A stretch of 64,000 bases of DNA from Kribbella flavida DSM 17836 (GCF_000024345.1 NC_013729.1:2108001-2172000), one strand, 5' to 3'; shown: positions 52,824 to 61,850, counted from the first letter of the stretch. Notes: a model not told the origin generated them from the letters alone. Made by a program: numbers and translations.

Positions 52824-53470
52824 GCCTGTCCGACACCGAGTGGGAAGACCCGCCGAACTACGGCAAGGTCGCCGGCGAGCTGGTCGACCAGGCGCTCCTG
52901 GTCGCGGCCGCGAAGCGGCGCCTGACTGCGCGGCTGAACAAGGCCGCCGACGCCCAGATCGCTGCGGTGCTCGACGGCGCCATCGACGTCTCCGCGCCCG
53001 GCGTACCGGGCATGACCGCCGCAGTCGCTGCGGCGCTGCGCGAGCTCGAGGCCGACCAGCTCGAAGAAGAAGCGCTGGCCTCGGCCGCCGGCGCCGAGCT
53101 CTCCGCGGCCGCCGACCAAGCCGCAGCTGTACTTCGCGAGCCTGCCCGAGTTCGTCGGGCAGTTCCTGATCGAGGCCTACCGGCGAGAGGTCGTCGCGCG
53201 CGGCACCTGGTGCCGGCAGTGGTGGAAGCACCTCGAAGTCGCCGCCCGACTCGACGCGCTGTGGCGCTCCTAGGAAGCACTGCGCCTCGAACCAGGCACC
53301 GGGACGAGCGTGTGGTGGCGCGACCACGCCGACCACCACATGACCCGCTCCTCGACCCCAACGGCCCCTTCAAGGGCTGCACCACCGAAGGCCACCAGAT
53401 CAACGGCGAACTCAGCCCACTTCCCTGGGACAACCCACCCGAAGGGCTGTACGACGGTCCTCGTAGCTGA
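52820..53470 (+). pseudogene. DUF4913 protein gene, inactivated
   Basis: The start (SLSDTEWEDPPNYGKVAGEL) is in one frame. Near 53115 the signal moves to FASLPEFVGQFLIEAYRREV, ARGTWCRQWWKHLEVAARLD and ALWRS, then hits a TAG where a Trp codon is expected. EALRLEPGTGTSVWWRDHAD follows, and after another one-base loss LDPNGPFKGCTTEG completes the domain. DUF4913 follows the TraM-like ATPase in actinomycete elements. Two frameshifts and a stop make it inactive. Confidence 0.85.
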
Positions 53471-53728
53471 AAAGCTGCCGAGCTGGCTTGAGCCGCCCGG
53501 GGAGCAGCAATCGGCTGATGGCCCGCTCGCGAATGCGTAACTCTCGCTCTGAGCGAGCTGTCACAGGGGAGCGATGAGCTACCGCATCGGATGCAACTCA
53601 TCGGGCTTCAACTGGTGAAGCGACATGTCGAGGTACGACGAGTTGCAGCCTCGTGCACCCGTCCGAGGCCAGGTGGTGCGTCCTCTGCCGACGCTGAACC
53701 TGATTGGCAGCGAAGATAGGCTTGACCA

Positions 53729-54526
53729 ATGCGGATCTGGGCCCAAGAAGGCATCGAGGTCTTCGTCAGCGCGCCCACATCCGGCGGGTTCGCGCGGCAC
53801 AGTCACGATGAGTTCGTCATCAGCGCGAACGTGTGCGGTGTCGAGCAAGTCCGGCTCGACCGGCGCCGTTTCACCCTCGGCACCGACGAGCTCACGCTGT
53901 ACAACCCTGGCGAGGTCCAATCCTGTAAGACCTCGGTCAACGACGACGAGCGTTGGTCGTGCGCCAGCATCTACCTCGACCCCGACGTCGTCTCGCGACG
54001 GCTCGGCTACGACGCCGAGTTCCACGCACCCGTCGTGACCGCGCCGCAGTTGCGAGCACAGCTCCTCCAGATCGCCCTCGCGCCGACGGACGCGTCAACG
54101 CCCCACCGAGTCGAGCAGCTCCTCTACTCGGTGTTCGGCGTCGCGCCACTGGGCAGGACCGAAACCTCGCTCGAACTCGAGCGCGCCGAGGCATGGTTGT
54201 TCGGTGCGATCGCTCAGGATCCGGTAGAGCCATTGAGGGTCGCCGACGTCGCCGCTCACCTCGGCTGGACTCGCGAGACCTTCACGCGCCGATTCACCGA
54301 GACCACCGGCACACCGCCTTACGCCTGGCACCTTCAAGCGCGCCTGCGGAAGGCTCGGCGCCTGCTCAGTGAAGGTCGCGCCCCGTCCGAAGTTACCACC
54401 GCCGTCGGGTTCGTCGACCAGGCCCACCTGCACAAACATTTTCAAGCCGTGTATGCGACCACGCCCGGCCAGTTCCGCGCCACCCACCTCGGCTCAGAGG
54501 TGTACCCGGAGAATCACGCGGAGTAG
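53729..54526 (+). CDS. AraC-family transcriptional regulator
   Basis: A 265-residue AraC regulator with an N-terminal cupin-like sensor (GFARHSHDEFVISANVCGVE, TLGTDELTLYNPGEVQ) and a C-terminal double helix-turn-helix (ADVAAHLGWTRETFTRRFTE, TTAVGFVDQAHLHKHFQAVY). TAGGCT lies 6 bases before the ATG, suggesting a leaderless mRNA. It sits 68 bases upstream of a LysE-type exporter on the same strand. Regulator-exporter pairs of this kind commonly control amino acid efflux. Confidence 0.9.
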   Translation: MRIWAQEGIEVFVSAPTSGGFARHSHDEFVISANVCGVEQVRLDRRRFTLGTDELTLYNPGEVQSCKTSVNDDERWSCASIYLDPDVVSRRLGYDAEFHAPVVTAPQLRAQLLQIALAPTDASTPHRVEQLLYSVFGVAPLGRTETSLELERAEAWLFGAIAQDPVEPLRVADVAAHLGWTRETFTRRFTETTGTPPYAWHLQARLRKARRLLSEGRAPSEVTTAVGFVDQAHLHKHFQAVYATTPGQFRATHLGSEVYPENHAE

Positions 54527-54594
54527 CGCACGTCACCTACGGTTGGTCACAGATCTACAAGACGCACCACATCCGGCACGGCCAGGGTGGGTGC

Positions 54595-55218
54595 ATGTTC
54601 AACGTCGCTGCTCTCGCCTTCGGGCTCGGGATCCTGTTCAACGCCGCCCCCGGGGTCGTCTTCACGGAGTCACTGCGCCGCGGGATGCGTGGGGGCTTCA
54701 AGAGTGCGTTCGCTGTGCAGGTCGGCTCCCTCGTTGGTGACGCGACCTGGGCGATCCTCGGCCTGATCGGCGTCGGCGCCCTCTTTCTACTCGACGGGGT
54801 CCGGATACCCCTGATGCTCGTCGGAGCACTGCTCACTGTCGGACTCGGGGTCATGTCGCTACGTGGCGCAATACGCCCGCCCGCCACTGCCGAAGGCTCA
54901 GGCGCCGTCAGCGAGGACCTCACCAAGGGAGGTCTCGCGGTCGGCGCAACGATCTCGCTGACCAACCCGATGAATGTCGTCTACTGGGGCGGCGCCGCCG
55001 CCGCCGTAGCCGGCGCCGTCGGTCAAGAGCCGTCCTGGCAGGTCATGGCTGTGTTCTTCCTGGGCTTCTTCATCGCGTCCCTGCTGTGGTGCTGGATCTG
55101 CGCCGGCGCCATCGCCATGTTCCGCCGCGCGCTCCCGGCTCGCGGCGTACAGGCCATCGAGGCCGCGTGCGGCATCTCCCTGGTTGGGCTCGGTATATGG
55201 ATGGCACTCTCCGCCTGA
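54595..55218 (+). CDS. LysE-family exporter
   Basis: A 207-residue membrane protein of the LysE/RhtB superfamily. The six-helix pattern and motifs are clear: AAPGVVFTESLRRGMRGGFK at the N-terminus, SLVGDATWAILGLIGVGALF, and SLTNPMNVVYWGGAAAAVAG in the second half. It should export an amino acid or derivative. Its place behind the AraC gene suggests substrate-induced expression. Confidence 0.88.
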   Translation: MFNVAALAFGLGILFNAAPGVVFTESLRRGMRGGFKSAFAVQVGSLVGDATWAILGLIGVGALFLLDGVRIPLMLVGALLTVGLGVMSLRGAIRPPATAEGSGAVSEDLTKGGLAVGATISLTNPMNVVYWGGAAAAVAGAVGQEPSWQVMAVFFLGFFIASLLWCWICAGAIAMFRRALPARGVQAIEAACGISLVGLGIWMALSA

Positions 55219-55290
55219 CTGCGACGCACGGATCAGCCGCTGAGCGTGCGTCGGCGAGCCGATGCCATGCCATGCCTCGGAATCCGAACT

Positions 55291-55600
55291 TCAGTGCGGA
55301 GCGGCGTCGAGCCTCGCCTTGATGTAGGAGGTGTACTTGGCGGCTGATCCGCGGGCGTGAAGTTCAATCGTGGCGGGGAGTAGCCGAGGATTTCGGCGAT
55401 GATCGCGGTCGGCGCGAGCTTGGTGAGCTCGTGCAGCGTGCCGAGACGGGCGGCACGTACGCCGAAGGCAGCACGCAGGCGGTCAGCGACACCCCCTGGC
55501 TCGAGGTGACGGCCTGGGAAGTAGCCGGGAAAGACCCAATCGCTGTTGGGGTGCGCAGCGGTCTGGTGGTTCTGAGGTCGGTGATGGTCGCCGTGAAGCA
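55291..55600 (-). pseudogene. Recombinase/integrase C-terminal remnant
   Basis: Reading leftward, DWVFPGYFPGRHLEPGGVAD, LRAAFGVRAARLGTLHELTK and LAPTAIIAEILGYSP are in one frame. ATIELHARGSAAKYTSYIKA then RLDAAPH and a stop are in the next. The order resembles the ends of actinobacterial site-specific recombinases of transposition modules, which lack an obvious catalytic Tyr in this part. A one-base shift separates the two pieces. Confidence 0.6.
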
Positions 55601-55693
55601 ACCGGCTGTCCAGACTGTCGAGAGCACGCCATTGGTTGACCGGAGACCCGGGATCGAGTCGAAACCGACACCATCCCGGGTCCCGGGCCGAGA

Positions 55694-58399
55694 TCAGTCG
55701 TCGTCGCTGATCGTGGCGGAAACCGTCGTGGGTACTGGCAATTCGGCGTTGATTACCTGGTCGAAGAGTGCCGAGAAGGTCTCCTCCGGCTCCTTCACCT
55801 GGTCGTTCACCACCTTCACTTCGAGCGGGCCGCTCTGGACTCCCGGGCCCAGATCCGCGCCGACGAACCGGCCGGAACTGGTGGACTGGTAGTCCTGGCC
55901 GAGGACGGCGGTACCGTCCTGGAGCTGTCCGGTCACCGTGACCCATCGATCGCTGGGTGCGGACAGGCGGGCCTGGAAGGCGGCGGTACCGGCGCCCTCA
56001 GTGGTCTTGAGCGGCTCGATCGTCAAGGTGGGCGTCGGGTCGTCGTCGATCAGTTCCGTCGCGCCGAAGCTGGCGGCACCGATCACCGTGTCGACCGGGG
56101 CCGAGAGCTGCAGACCGACGAGGACGTCGTCGCCGTCCCGGGTGTTCGGAAGCAGCGTCGCCGTCACTCTGTGCCTGGTCTGCCCCGGCTGGAACACCAG
56201 CTTGTGCCCCTCCTCGCGCACGATCGTCGGCATGCGGCTGGTGGTCTGGGCGTACACCACCACCGGGACGGTGCTCGGCCGGGACAGCGTCACGAAGTAG
56301 TCGTTCAGACCGCCGACGTTGCCCTCCTGCATCCGGGAGACGGCTGCCTGCGCCGATACCTGCGGCAGGGTGGACGGACCGGACTGACCGAGACCGGGCG
56401 TCGACAGCGCCAGGTCGCTCAGGAACACGGACCCACTGGCGACGCGGTCGGTCAGGAGCCGGATCGACCGCACGTCGCCCAGGTTGATGCCGGGGAGATC
56501 GGTCAGGGGGATCCGCACGGTCCGCAGGAGCACCTTGGGCAACCAGGAGATCGCTTGTCCACCAGGCAGGGCGACCAACGCGTCACTCACCGCCGACACC
56601 GGCACCTCGGCGGACTTGCCCAGCCCATCGACCACCTCGACTGTCAGGTCGGTCTTGGCGGCACCGGCCGGATCGGGCGCTGCCCGGAAGGTCAGGTCGC
56701 GGTACTGCCGGATGTCCCGTTGACCGGCGGGGAGATCAACGCGCACGGCGCCATTCGTACCGGTCCAGCTGAGCTTGGTCACCGCGATAGGGGGCGTCCG
56801 CGTGACGCGGGCACCTCGCACCCAGTGCGGTGTCGTCAACGGGTTGGCCCCGCTGACACACGCCCCTGGCTTCACGTCGTTGCCTGCACACACGCTGGCC
56901 GTTGCCTGACCAGTGGTCGAGCCGTCGGGCAGCGGCTGGTCCAGCTTGCTTACGTCCAGACGAGCCGTGCGCGGCGCCTGGGAGACCACCCGGGTCACTG
57001 CGCGGCCGGCAGAGGATGCACGGGTGTCCGAGCCGTCGAACAGTGGCAGGAACGCCTTCTCCTTACCCAGGTGCAGACGGAAGAACCCGGCGATGTACGC
57101 CGCGCCCGCGGCCTGCTGCTCCTGGGCCGAGAGCCGGCCAGGATGCCCACTGTCGCACTGCTCCTGCCCCGTCCCCGGCCAGTCGTCCTCGGACGGCGCT
57201 TCCGACTGTCCCGGTGTCCATTCGGTGTTGAAGTAGTTGTGGTTCGCGCCCAGCAGGGTGACCGTCGAACGCGTCGCGTCGTCGGTCCGCGCGGCGTAGC
57301 GGCTGTCGTCGTAGAACAGCTGTCCCTGCAGGTCGGCGACATCTCCGTCGCAGTACGGCAGGATCACGCTGGTCGCCACCTCGGGCAAGGTCGCCCGGGT
57401 GAAGTCGGTCGGTGCGAGCGGCAGGACGGCCCGGACGCCGTACTGGCTGCCTTTGGCCGCGTTGAGGGTCGCCGCGCGGGCCATACCGTCGCCGCCGCGC
57501 GAATGACCCATCAGACCGACGTTCTGCAGATCCATCTTGCCGACGAACTGCTGCCCGAAGGGTCCACCACCGGTGGTCGACCAGGTCCGCCACAAGCCAA
57601 GGTGGTGAAGTACCAGCTCGGCCCGGGCCTGTGAGCCGGCGTCAGGTGCCAAGTGGTCGTAGGCGTTGATCCCGTTCGAGCTGACCGACACCACCTGGTA
57701 CCCATGGCTGGCAAGTGCCTTGGCCGGCGCGTCGTACCCGCGGAAGCTGGGTACTGGCTTGCCGCCAGCCGGGCAGGGCCACGGCTGGCCTTCCCACCAC
57801 GGGATGCCATAGCAGTAGAGGTGTCGCCCGTGGAGAAAGACCACGACCGGCCGGGCACCGGACGCGTCCACCGGACTGTAGACACGGCCGCGTACCTCGG
57901 ACTTCTGCCGAAGGCCTGGCAGGAACACCGCCTGGTCACCCAGGTTGTACTCGTTGATCCCGACCTTGTACCCGCCGGGCGCGGCCGGATCCACGCCGAG
58001 CAGCGGGCCCTGACGCGGTTTCAGCCAGTACTCGTCGGTCTCGCCGGCCGCCGGGGACTTCTTGCCGACCTGATCGGTGGGAGTGGCCAGCCGGATTTCC
58101 TTGGCCTGCAGGACGGAAGCATCCTGGGTGACCAGCGAAAGTGTCTTGCGGTCGGCGGATTCCTCGGCCGGGCCGATCGGCCGGCCATCCGCGGCCAGCA
58201 TCGGCTTGGCGTCCCGGATCGGCGCCGGCCGGTCCAGCCGGACCGTGACCAGGTAGCCGTCCGGCGTCTTCGAAACCCACCAGTTCTTGGCCGGAGCCGA
58301 GACCACCTTGGGGTCTTCGGCTGCCACTGCCTGAGTGAACGAGCCTGTCATCAACAGGGCTGAGAACAGCCCGACAACCAGTGCTTTTTTGCGCACCAC
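55694..58399 (-). CDS. Secreted alpha/beta hydrolase with two Calx-beta repeats
   Basis: A 901-residue exported protein with a signal peptide (LVVGLFSALLMTGSFTQAVA). A beta-rich N-terminal region is followed by an alpha/beta hydrolase domain (about 185-450) with VVVFLHGRHLYCYG, the nucleophile Ser in VGLMGHSRGGDGMARAATL, and a late LLGANHNYFNTEW segment that may hold the catalytic His. A middle beta domain comes next, and two Calx-beta-like units end the protein (AVSRMQEGNVGGLNDYFVTL; TTEGAGTAAFQARLSAPSDR). The Calx-beta units suggest calcium-dependent binding or adhesion. The substrate is unknown. Confidence 0.82.
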   Translation of the reverse strand: MVRKKALVVGLFSALLMTGSFTQAVAAEDPKVVSAPAKNWWVSKTPDGYLVTVRLDRPAPIRDAKPMLAADGRPIGPAEESADRKTLSLVTQDASVLQAKEIRLATPTDQVGKKSPAAGETDEYWLKPRQGPLLGVDPAAPGGYKVGINEYNLGDQAVFLPGLRQKSEVRGRVYSPVDASGARPVVVFLHGRHLYCYGIPWWEGQPWPCPAGGKPVPSFRGYDAPAKALASHGYQVVSVSSNGINAYDHLAPDAGSQARAELVLHHLGLWRTWSTTGGGPFGQQFVGKMDLQNVGLMGHSRGGDGMARAATLNAAKGSQYGVRAVLPLAPTDFTRATLPEVATSVILPYCDGDVADLQGQLFYDDSRYAARTDDATRSTVTLLGANHNYFNTEWTPGQSEAPSEDDWPGTGQEQCDSGHPGRLSAQEQQAAGAAYIAGFFRLHLGKEKAFLPLFDGSDTRASSAGRAVTRVVSQAPRTARLDVSKLDQPLPDGSTTGQATASVCAGNDVKPGACVSGANPLTTPHWVRGARVTRTPPIAVTKLSWTGTNGAVRVDLPAGQRDIRQYRDLTFRAAPDPAGAAKTDLTVEVVDGLGKSAEVPVSAVSDALVALPGGQAISWLPKVLLRTVRIPLTDLPGINLGDVRSIRLLTDRVASGSVFLSDLALSTPGLGQSGPSTLPQVSAQAAVSRMQEGNVGGLNDYFVTLSRPSTVPVVVYAQTTSRMPTIVREEGHKLVFQPGQTRHRVTATLLPNTRDGDDVLVGLQLSAPVDTVIGAASFGATELIDDDPTPTLTIEPLKTTEGAGTAAFQARLSAPSDRWVTVTGQLQDGTAVLGQDYQSTSSGRFVGADLGPGVQSGPLEVKVVNDQVKEPEETFSALFDQVINAELPVPTTVSATISDDD

Positions 58400-58463
58400 A
58401 CATCCTTCCGCTCGCGGGGATGCCGGTCACGGTATGAGGATTCGGTCGCAGTGGCAGGCGTTG

Positions 58464-58640
58464 TCAAAAAGTGCGAAAAGCCTGTTCGACGATCTCCGGG
58501 TGCTCCATCTGCGCGACATGGCCAGATCTGGGCAGGTACAGGAGCCTGGCGTCAGGGAACGTGCGCTGGGCTTTGCCACGGATCCGTGGGTCGACCAGCC
58601 GAGGGGCAGCGGTGGTCTTGGCACCTCAAGCCTCCAACCT
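58464..58640 (-). pseudogene. Alpha/beta hydrolase C-terminal fragment
   Basis: LVDPRIRGKAQRTFPDARLL then YLPRSGHVAQMEHPEIVEQA and FRTF with a stop is the end of an alpha/beta hydrolase, including the catalytic His in SGHVAQMEHP. Nothing upstream restores the rest of the protein, and no start is near. Confidence 0.7.
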
Positions 58641-58878
58641 GGTCGATGGTTGGTTGCTCAACGGCTGGCGGGATCGAGGCAGGGGTGTCGCAACTACTAC
58701 GCTCAACTGTGTGAGGTGACGCACAGTGACGACCGGGCAAGAGTGGCGAGGGGTTTCCGAGGACCTGTCCAACGCGCGACGCGAGATCGTTCGCGGCTTA
58801 GATCGATGCGTGCCCGCAGCAAAGAGGGTCGTTGGAGGCACAACGAAGCCCAGGGCACCTGGGTGACCTGGGCTGATG

Positions 58879-58915
58879 TGCGCCGCCAGGGACTCGAACC
58901 CCGAACCCGCTGATT
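58879..58915 (-). other. tRNA-Lys 3' fragment (attachment-site scar)
   Basis: On the minus strand this reads AATCAGCGGGTTCGGGGTTC followed by GAGTCCCTGGCGGCGCA. It holds the 3' side of the anticodon stem, the variable loop, the whole T arm and the 3' acceptor strand, as in actinobacterial tRNA-Lys(CTT). The matching 5' acceptor strand and D arm are absent on the upstream side. A 3'-only tRNA copy is the usual attR of an element that integrated into the gene. The orientation puts the element to the right and chromosome to the left. Confidence 0.7.
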
Positions 58916-59230
58916 TGCTTGTCGTGCCTCGCGTTGATGTTCGGTAGTGCCACCAAACACCTTGTGAACAGGCTGTATGCCGAGGTAGGCATATTCCACG
59001 GTCGGGGTCAGTTGCTGTCATTAGGCGATCATTGGGCCGACTTAAAGGCCGAGTCGGTAGCTGCTCGTCTGCACGGCCGCACCGGTACCGGCTGGACCCG
59101 CACTCCTTTGGATCGGCCGCGTTCGCTTCGAGTCTCGCCGCCGCATTGGACAGCTCCTACGGGTCTGTCATGGTTGCCTTCGGCCGGTGATGATGGCGGT
59201 TAGCTCGAATCGACGAGGGGAGGAGTGCTC
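58916..59230. other. Intergenic stretch inside the island edge
   Basis: About 315 bases between the tRNA scar and the first island gene. There is no convincing gene. The final bases carry GGAGG seven bases before the GTG of the next gene. Any integration-host or excisionase sites cannot be recognised by eye. Confidence 0.45.
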
Positions 59231-60247
59231 GTGGCTGACCCACCAGTGTGGTCCGCAGTGCTCGAATCGGTGACGACTGCTGGAACCATGGCGATCGCTG
59301 TAGGGGTTGCAGTCGTCGAAGCGCGGCGAGCGAATGCGGCAAATAAAGAACGCGACGCACTGTTGGCAGAGCAGAACGCTGAGAGGCATCGCAGCACGGC
59401 GAAACTAGTCTCCTCCTGGGTGGAGCAGAGCTATACGCCGAATGAGAACGGAACGGCCTATGTGCAACAGATTCACGCACATATAATCAATGAAAGTAAT
59501 GACCCCGTATTCAATGTCGAGGCATCAATCTATTTGACCTCACCGGTTCCTGGAGAGCATCCGCCCGTGATCCTGGGGTCGCTTTCCATTCCAAGGATTA
59601 TCCCCATCCTGCCGCCGAGAAGAGAGTTGATTTACGATCTAACGTTACCTCTTATGCCCCACCGTCAAGAAGAGATTGGCGTTCAGCCGAAAGTTCCTGG
59701 GATTCTCTTGCTGTTTACAGATCCCAATGATGTCCGTTGGGTGCGCGAACTAGATGGCCGTTTGGTGTTGAGTGAGAGACGTCAGGCCGAGCTTGTAGAG
59801 TCCGAAGACGATGAGGGCGCTGAGCGGCAGGTCGGCATGCTCGATGAGGCTAACCCGTTCGCCATCGTCTGCGGTTTCATTCACACGGTAACCAGGGAGG
59901 ACATCCCCGCATCAGACGCGCTGCGTGAGTTGCGAAAGATACTTGCGCCTGAGGCTAAAGGATGGGAAGGCCTCGACGCGAACGGGATTTCCCAGTTGCG
60001 GGCCGATCTTGCCGGGTATAATCCTGCGAATCACGTTACGTATCCTGCTCGGCGGGTTGCGTATGTTCGACTCGTCGCTGTCGGCGACCCAGATAAGCTG
60101 CATTTCGTCCAACAAGGGGAACCGCTCTTTCATCCAACGAAAGTGATCACTTTGATACTGTCTGGTGATCGTGGTTGGCGGATATTCTCCTTCGGGGGAG
60201 GCGGCACCGAGCCGGACCGAATACTTTTTCCAAAAAGGACTTTATGA
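59231..60247 (+). CDS. Membrane-anchored hypothetical protein of the island
   Basis: A 338-residue protein with an N-terminal helix (SVTTAGTMAIAVGVAVVEAR), a coiled linker (KERDALLAEQNAERHRSTAK) and a beta-rich middle (YVQQIHAHIINESNDPVFNV, LPPRRELIYDLTLPLMPHR). The late part has HFVQQGEPLFHPTKVITLIL. The A+T content is higher than in the left arm, consistent with acquired DNA. Family not recognised. The architecture (anchor, coiled coil, soluble domain) is common in phage-defence and surface-sensing proteins, but no function is assigned. Confidence 0.6.
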   Translation: MADPPVWSAVLESVTTAGTMAIAVGVAVVEARRANAANKERDALLAEQNAERHRSTAKLVSSWVEQSYTPNENGTAYVQQIHAHIINESNDPVFNVEASIYLTSPVPGEHPPVILGSLSIPRIIPILPPRRELIYDLTLPLMPHRQEEIGVQPKVPGILLLFTDPNDVRWVRELDGRLVLSERRQAELVESEDDEGAERQVGMLDEANPFAIVCGFIHTVTREDIPASDALRELRKILAPEAKGWEGLDANGISQLRADLAGYNPANHVTYPARRVAYVRLVAVGDPDKLHFVQQGEPLFHPTKVITLILSGDRGWRIFSFGGGGTEPDRILFPKRTL

Positions 60248-60699
60248 CATGCCGTTGACGGTTCCGTGTCAACCGCGGCCAGTCCGCCGGATCGTCCCGA
60301 TAGCTGCCGCCCCAGGTCCGGAACGGTGCGTGTCCAGGGTCGAGCTTGCTCGATCGCTTGCGACGCCGTAGGCGCCCTTGACGCGTGCCGGGCCGGGCCG
60401 CACTTCCCCAACATTGCTGTCGGGACGATCCGGTAGCCCACGGTCCGACGGCAGGCATGCCCAGCCAGCTACGGCGGGATCGCCGGCCAATCCGAGTGAG
60501 CGGTGCACTTGCAGGGTGTCGAGCCGTTGACGGCGAGTTCTGCTGTCTTCGACCCGGCACCCTGCTGACACGTGCGCGCCAAGCCAAGGGCCGCGCCCGG
60601 AGCGGAGCGAAGCGAAGCAGAGGGCAGGCGGCCCGCCCTACGGTGGCGGCGCGCTTTCGGGCCCTGAAGGGGCCCGTCTTGAAGACGTAGAGAAACTTG
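60248..60699. other. Gene-free stretch with short tandem and hairpin repeats
   Basis: About 450 bases without a convincing gene. At 60599-60618 is a four-fold pentamer, GGAGC GGAGC GAAGC GAAGC, and GGGCCCTGAAGGGGCCC forms a hairpin near 60660. The small membrane-protein gene ends at the right edge. The pentamer may be a replication or recombination element of the island; this is speculation. Confidence 0.4.
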
Positions 60700-61203
60700 T
60701 CAGGCATCCAGCTGGGGTGGTGCTTGGTCAGGTGGCAAACCTTGCCGGTCCGCGATCATCTGAGTCAGGGTTTCACAAGCGGTTGCCTTGCCTGTCGCGC
60801 TGAGCACAGCGAGTGTCAACGCTACTGCGGGAGCGATGACCGCTGCCGCAGCGCCAACATGAGGAGCGAGTGCGGCACTAATCGCGCCGACGAGAAATAG
60901 TTTGCCCGCATTCATGGATTTGATGAGTTGTCCACGCTCATCTTCGTAGCCCTCATCATCGCAGATCAACTTCTTCATCTGGATTAGCAGATTCTCGTAG
61001 AAGCGAGATCCGACTGACTTGACGGCGCCAAATGGGGCAGTGTTGCTTGGTCCTGATGTGGACAACCATAGCATTGCAACCTCGGCTGGATCGCCGTCAT
61101 TAAGCATCGACCGAATCAATTGGGCTTGATATGTAGGAAGTGCCTCAATCCAGTCATCGAGTTCTCCGACAAGCAGCTCTTGTATTTCGAGGGCGTCAGT
61201 CAC
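60700..61203 (-). CDS. Small hydrophobic partner of the trypsin-like protease
   Basis: A 167-residue protein. The first ~95 residues are soluble and acidic (DALEIQELLVGELDDWIEAL, QAQLIRSMLNDGDPAEVAML). Residues about 98-136 form one or two hydrophobic helices (GKLFLVGAISAALAPHVGAA, AVIAPAVALTLAVLSATG). The GTG start overlaps the protease stop by four bases, so the two are made together. It could be a membrane effector released or activated by the protease. Family not recognised, and the role is inferred only from the pairing. Confidence 0.6.
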   Translation of the reverse strand: MTDALEIQELLVGELDDWIEALPTYQAQLIRSMLNDGDPAEVAMLWLSTSGPSNTAPFGAVKSVGSRFYENLLIQMKKLICDDEGYEDERGQLIKSMNAGKLFLVGAISAALAPHVGAAAAVIAPAVALTLAVLSATGKATACETLTQMIADRQGLPPDQAPPQLDA

Positions 61204-61850
61204 AGCATAGCCCTTAGATACTCTGCCGACACCGCATGCGTGGTTTGATGGAGAGTGTGCGGGTCCACCCCGCCGAGACTGATGCCTCCACCTCCCCCTG
61301 GTGCGTAACTTCCAATGAGAATGGCGACCACTTCCTTCATGGTGGCACTGAGGACGGGTCCGCCGGACTGCCCCTCACGAGCTTGAGTATTCAAAATAAT
61401 GTGCTTGTTTTTCTGGCGAGCGTTCTCGATCAGCACTCTTGCGCCCACATTGGCGTTTTGCTGAGTCAGAACCAATCGGCCGTGGTTGGCATGTGGAAAT
61501 CCGAGTGTGACGATGGGCGTTCCCGGTGGGGACGAGTCAGTAGATCCGAGCCCATACGAGAATCGAAGAGAAAATTCGTCACTTTGCAGCACGCACAGGT
61601 CTCGCACCGGATCTGCCGCCGCGATCTTCAACCTCAACGGATTAACTCTGCCGTCTGCGGTATCCTGATACTCACTGAAGTGAGCGATCTTAGGTGCGAT
61701 CATCACAAGGTCGCGATCGTCGCCACCGACAACATGATACGCCGTTGCTATTTTGTTCGCGCCAACCGCGAATGCAGTGCCAAGGAGCTGCACGCCACTC
61801 GGCCCATTTCTGCCAATCGCGTATACGGCCTGACTAAGGTCGATCACCAA
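61200..61850 (-). CDS. Cytoplasmic trypsin-like serine protease
   Basis: A 216-residue S1-like (HtrA/trypsin-fold) protease without signal peptide or transmembrane helix. The triad is visible: His in KIATAYHVVGG near residue 38, Asp in PVRDLCVLQ near 84, and Ser in REGQSGGPVLSATM near 162, with the usual strand pattern between. Intracellular trypsin-like domains of this size occur in bacterial conflict systems next to effector genes. It precedes and overlaps the small hydrophobic gene. Its natural target is unknown. Confidence 0.8.
   Translation of the reverse strand: MVIDLSQAVYAIGRNGPSGVQLLGTAFAVGANKIATAYHVVGGDDRDLVMIAPKIAHFSEYQDTADGRVNPLRLKIAAADPVRDLCVLQSDEFSLRFSYGLGSTDSSPPGTPIVTLGFPHANHGRLVLTQQNANVGARVLIENARQKNKHIILNTQAREGQSGGPVLSATMKEVVAILIGSYAPGGGGGISLGGVDPHTLHQTTHAVSAEYLRAML

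Noticed and set aside
56171..57634. 487-codon plus-strand open frame
   Set aside because: Antisense to the hydrolase with Calx-beta repeats, whose signal peptide and GHSRGG motif are clear.
58879..58915. Complete tRNA gene
   Set aside because: The 5' acceptor strand, D arm and most of the anticodon loop are missing on the upstream side.
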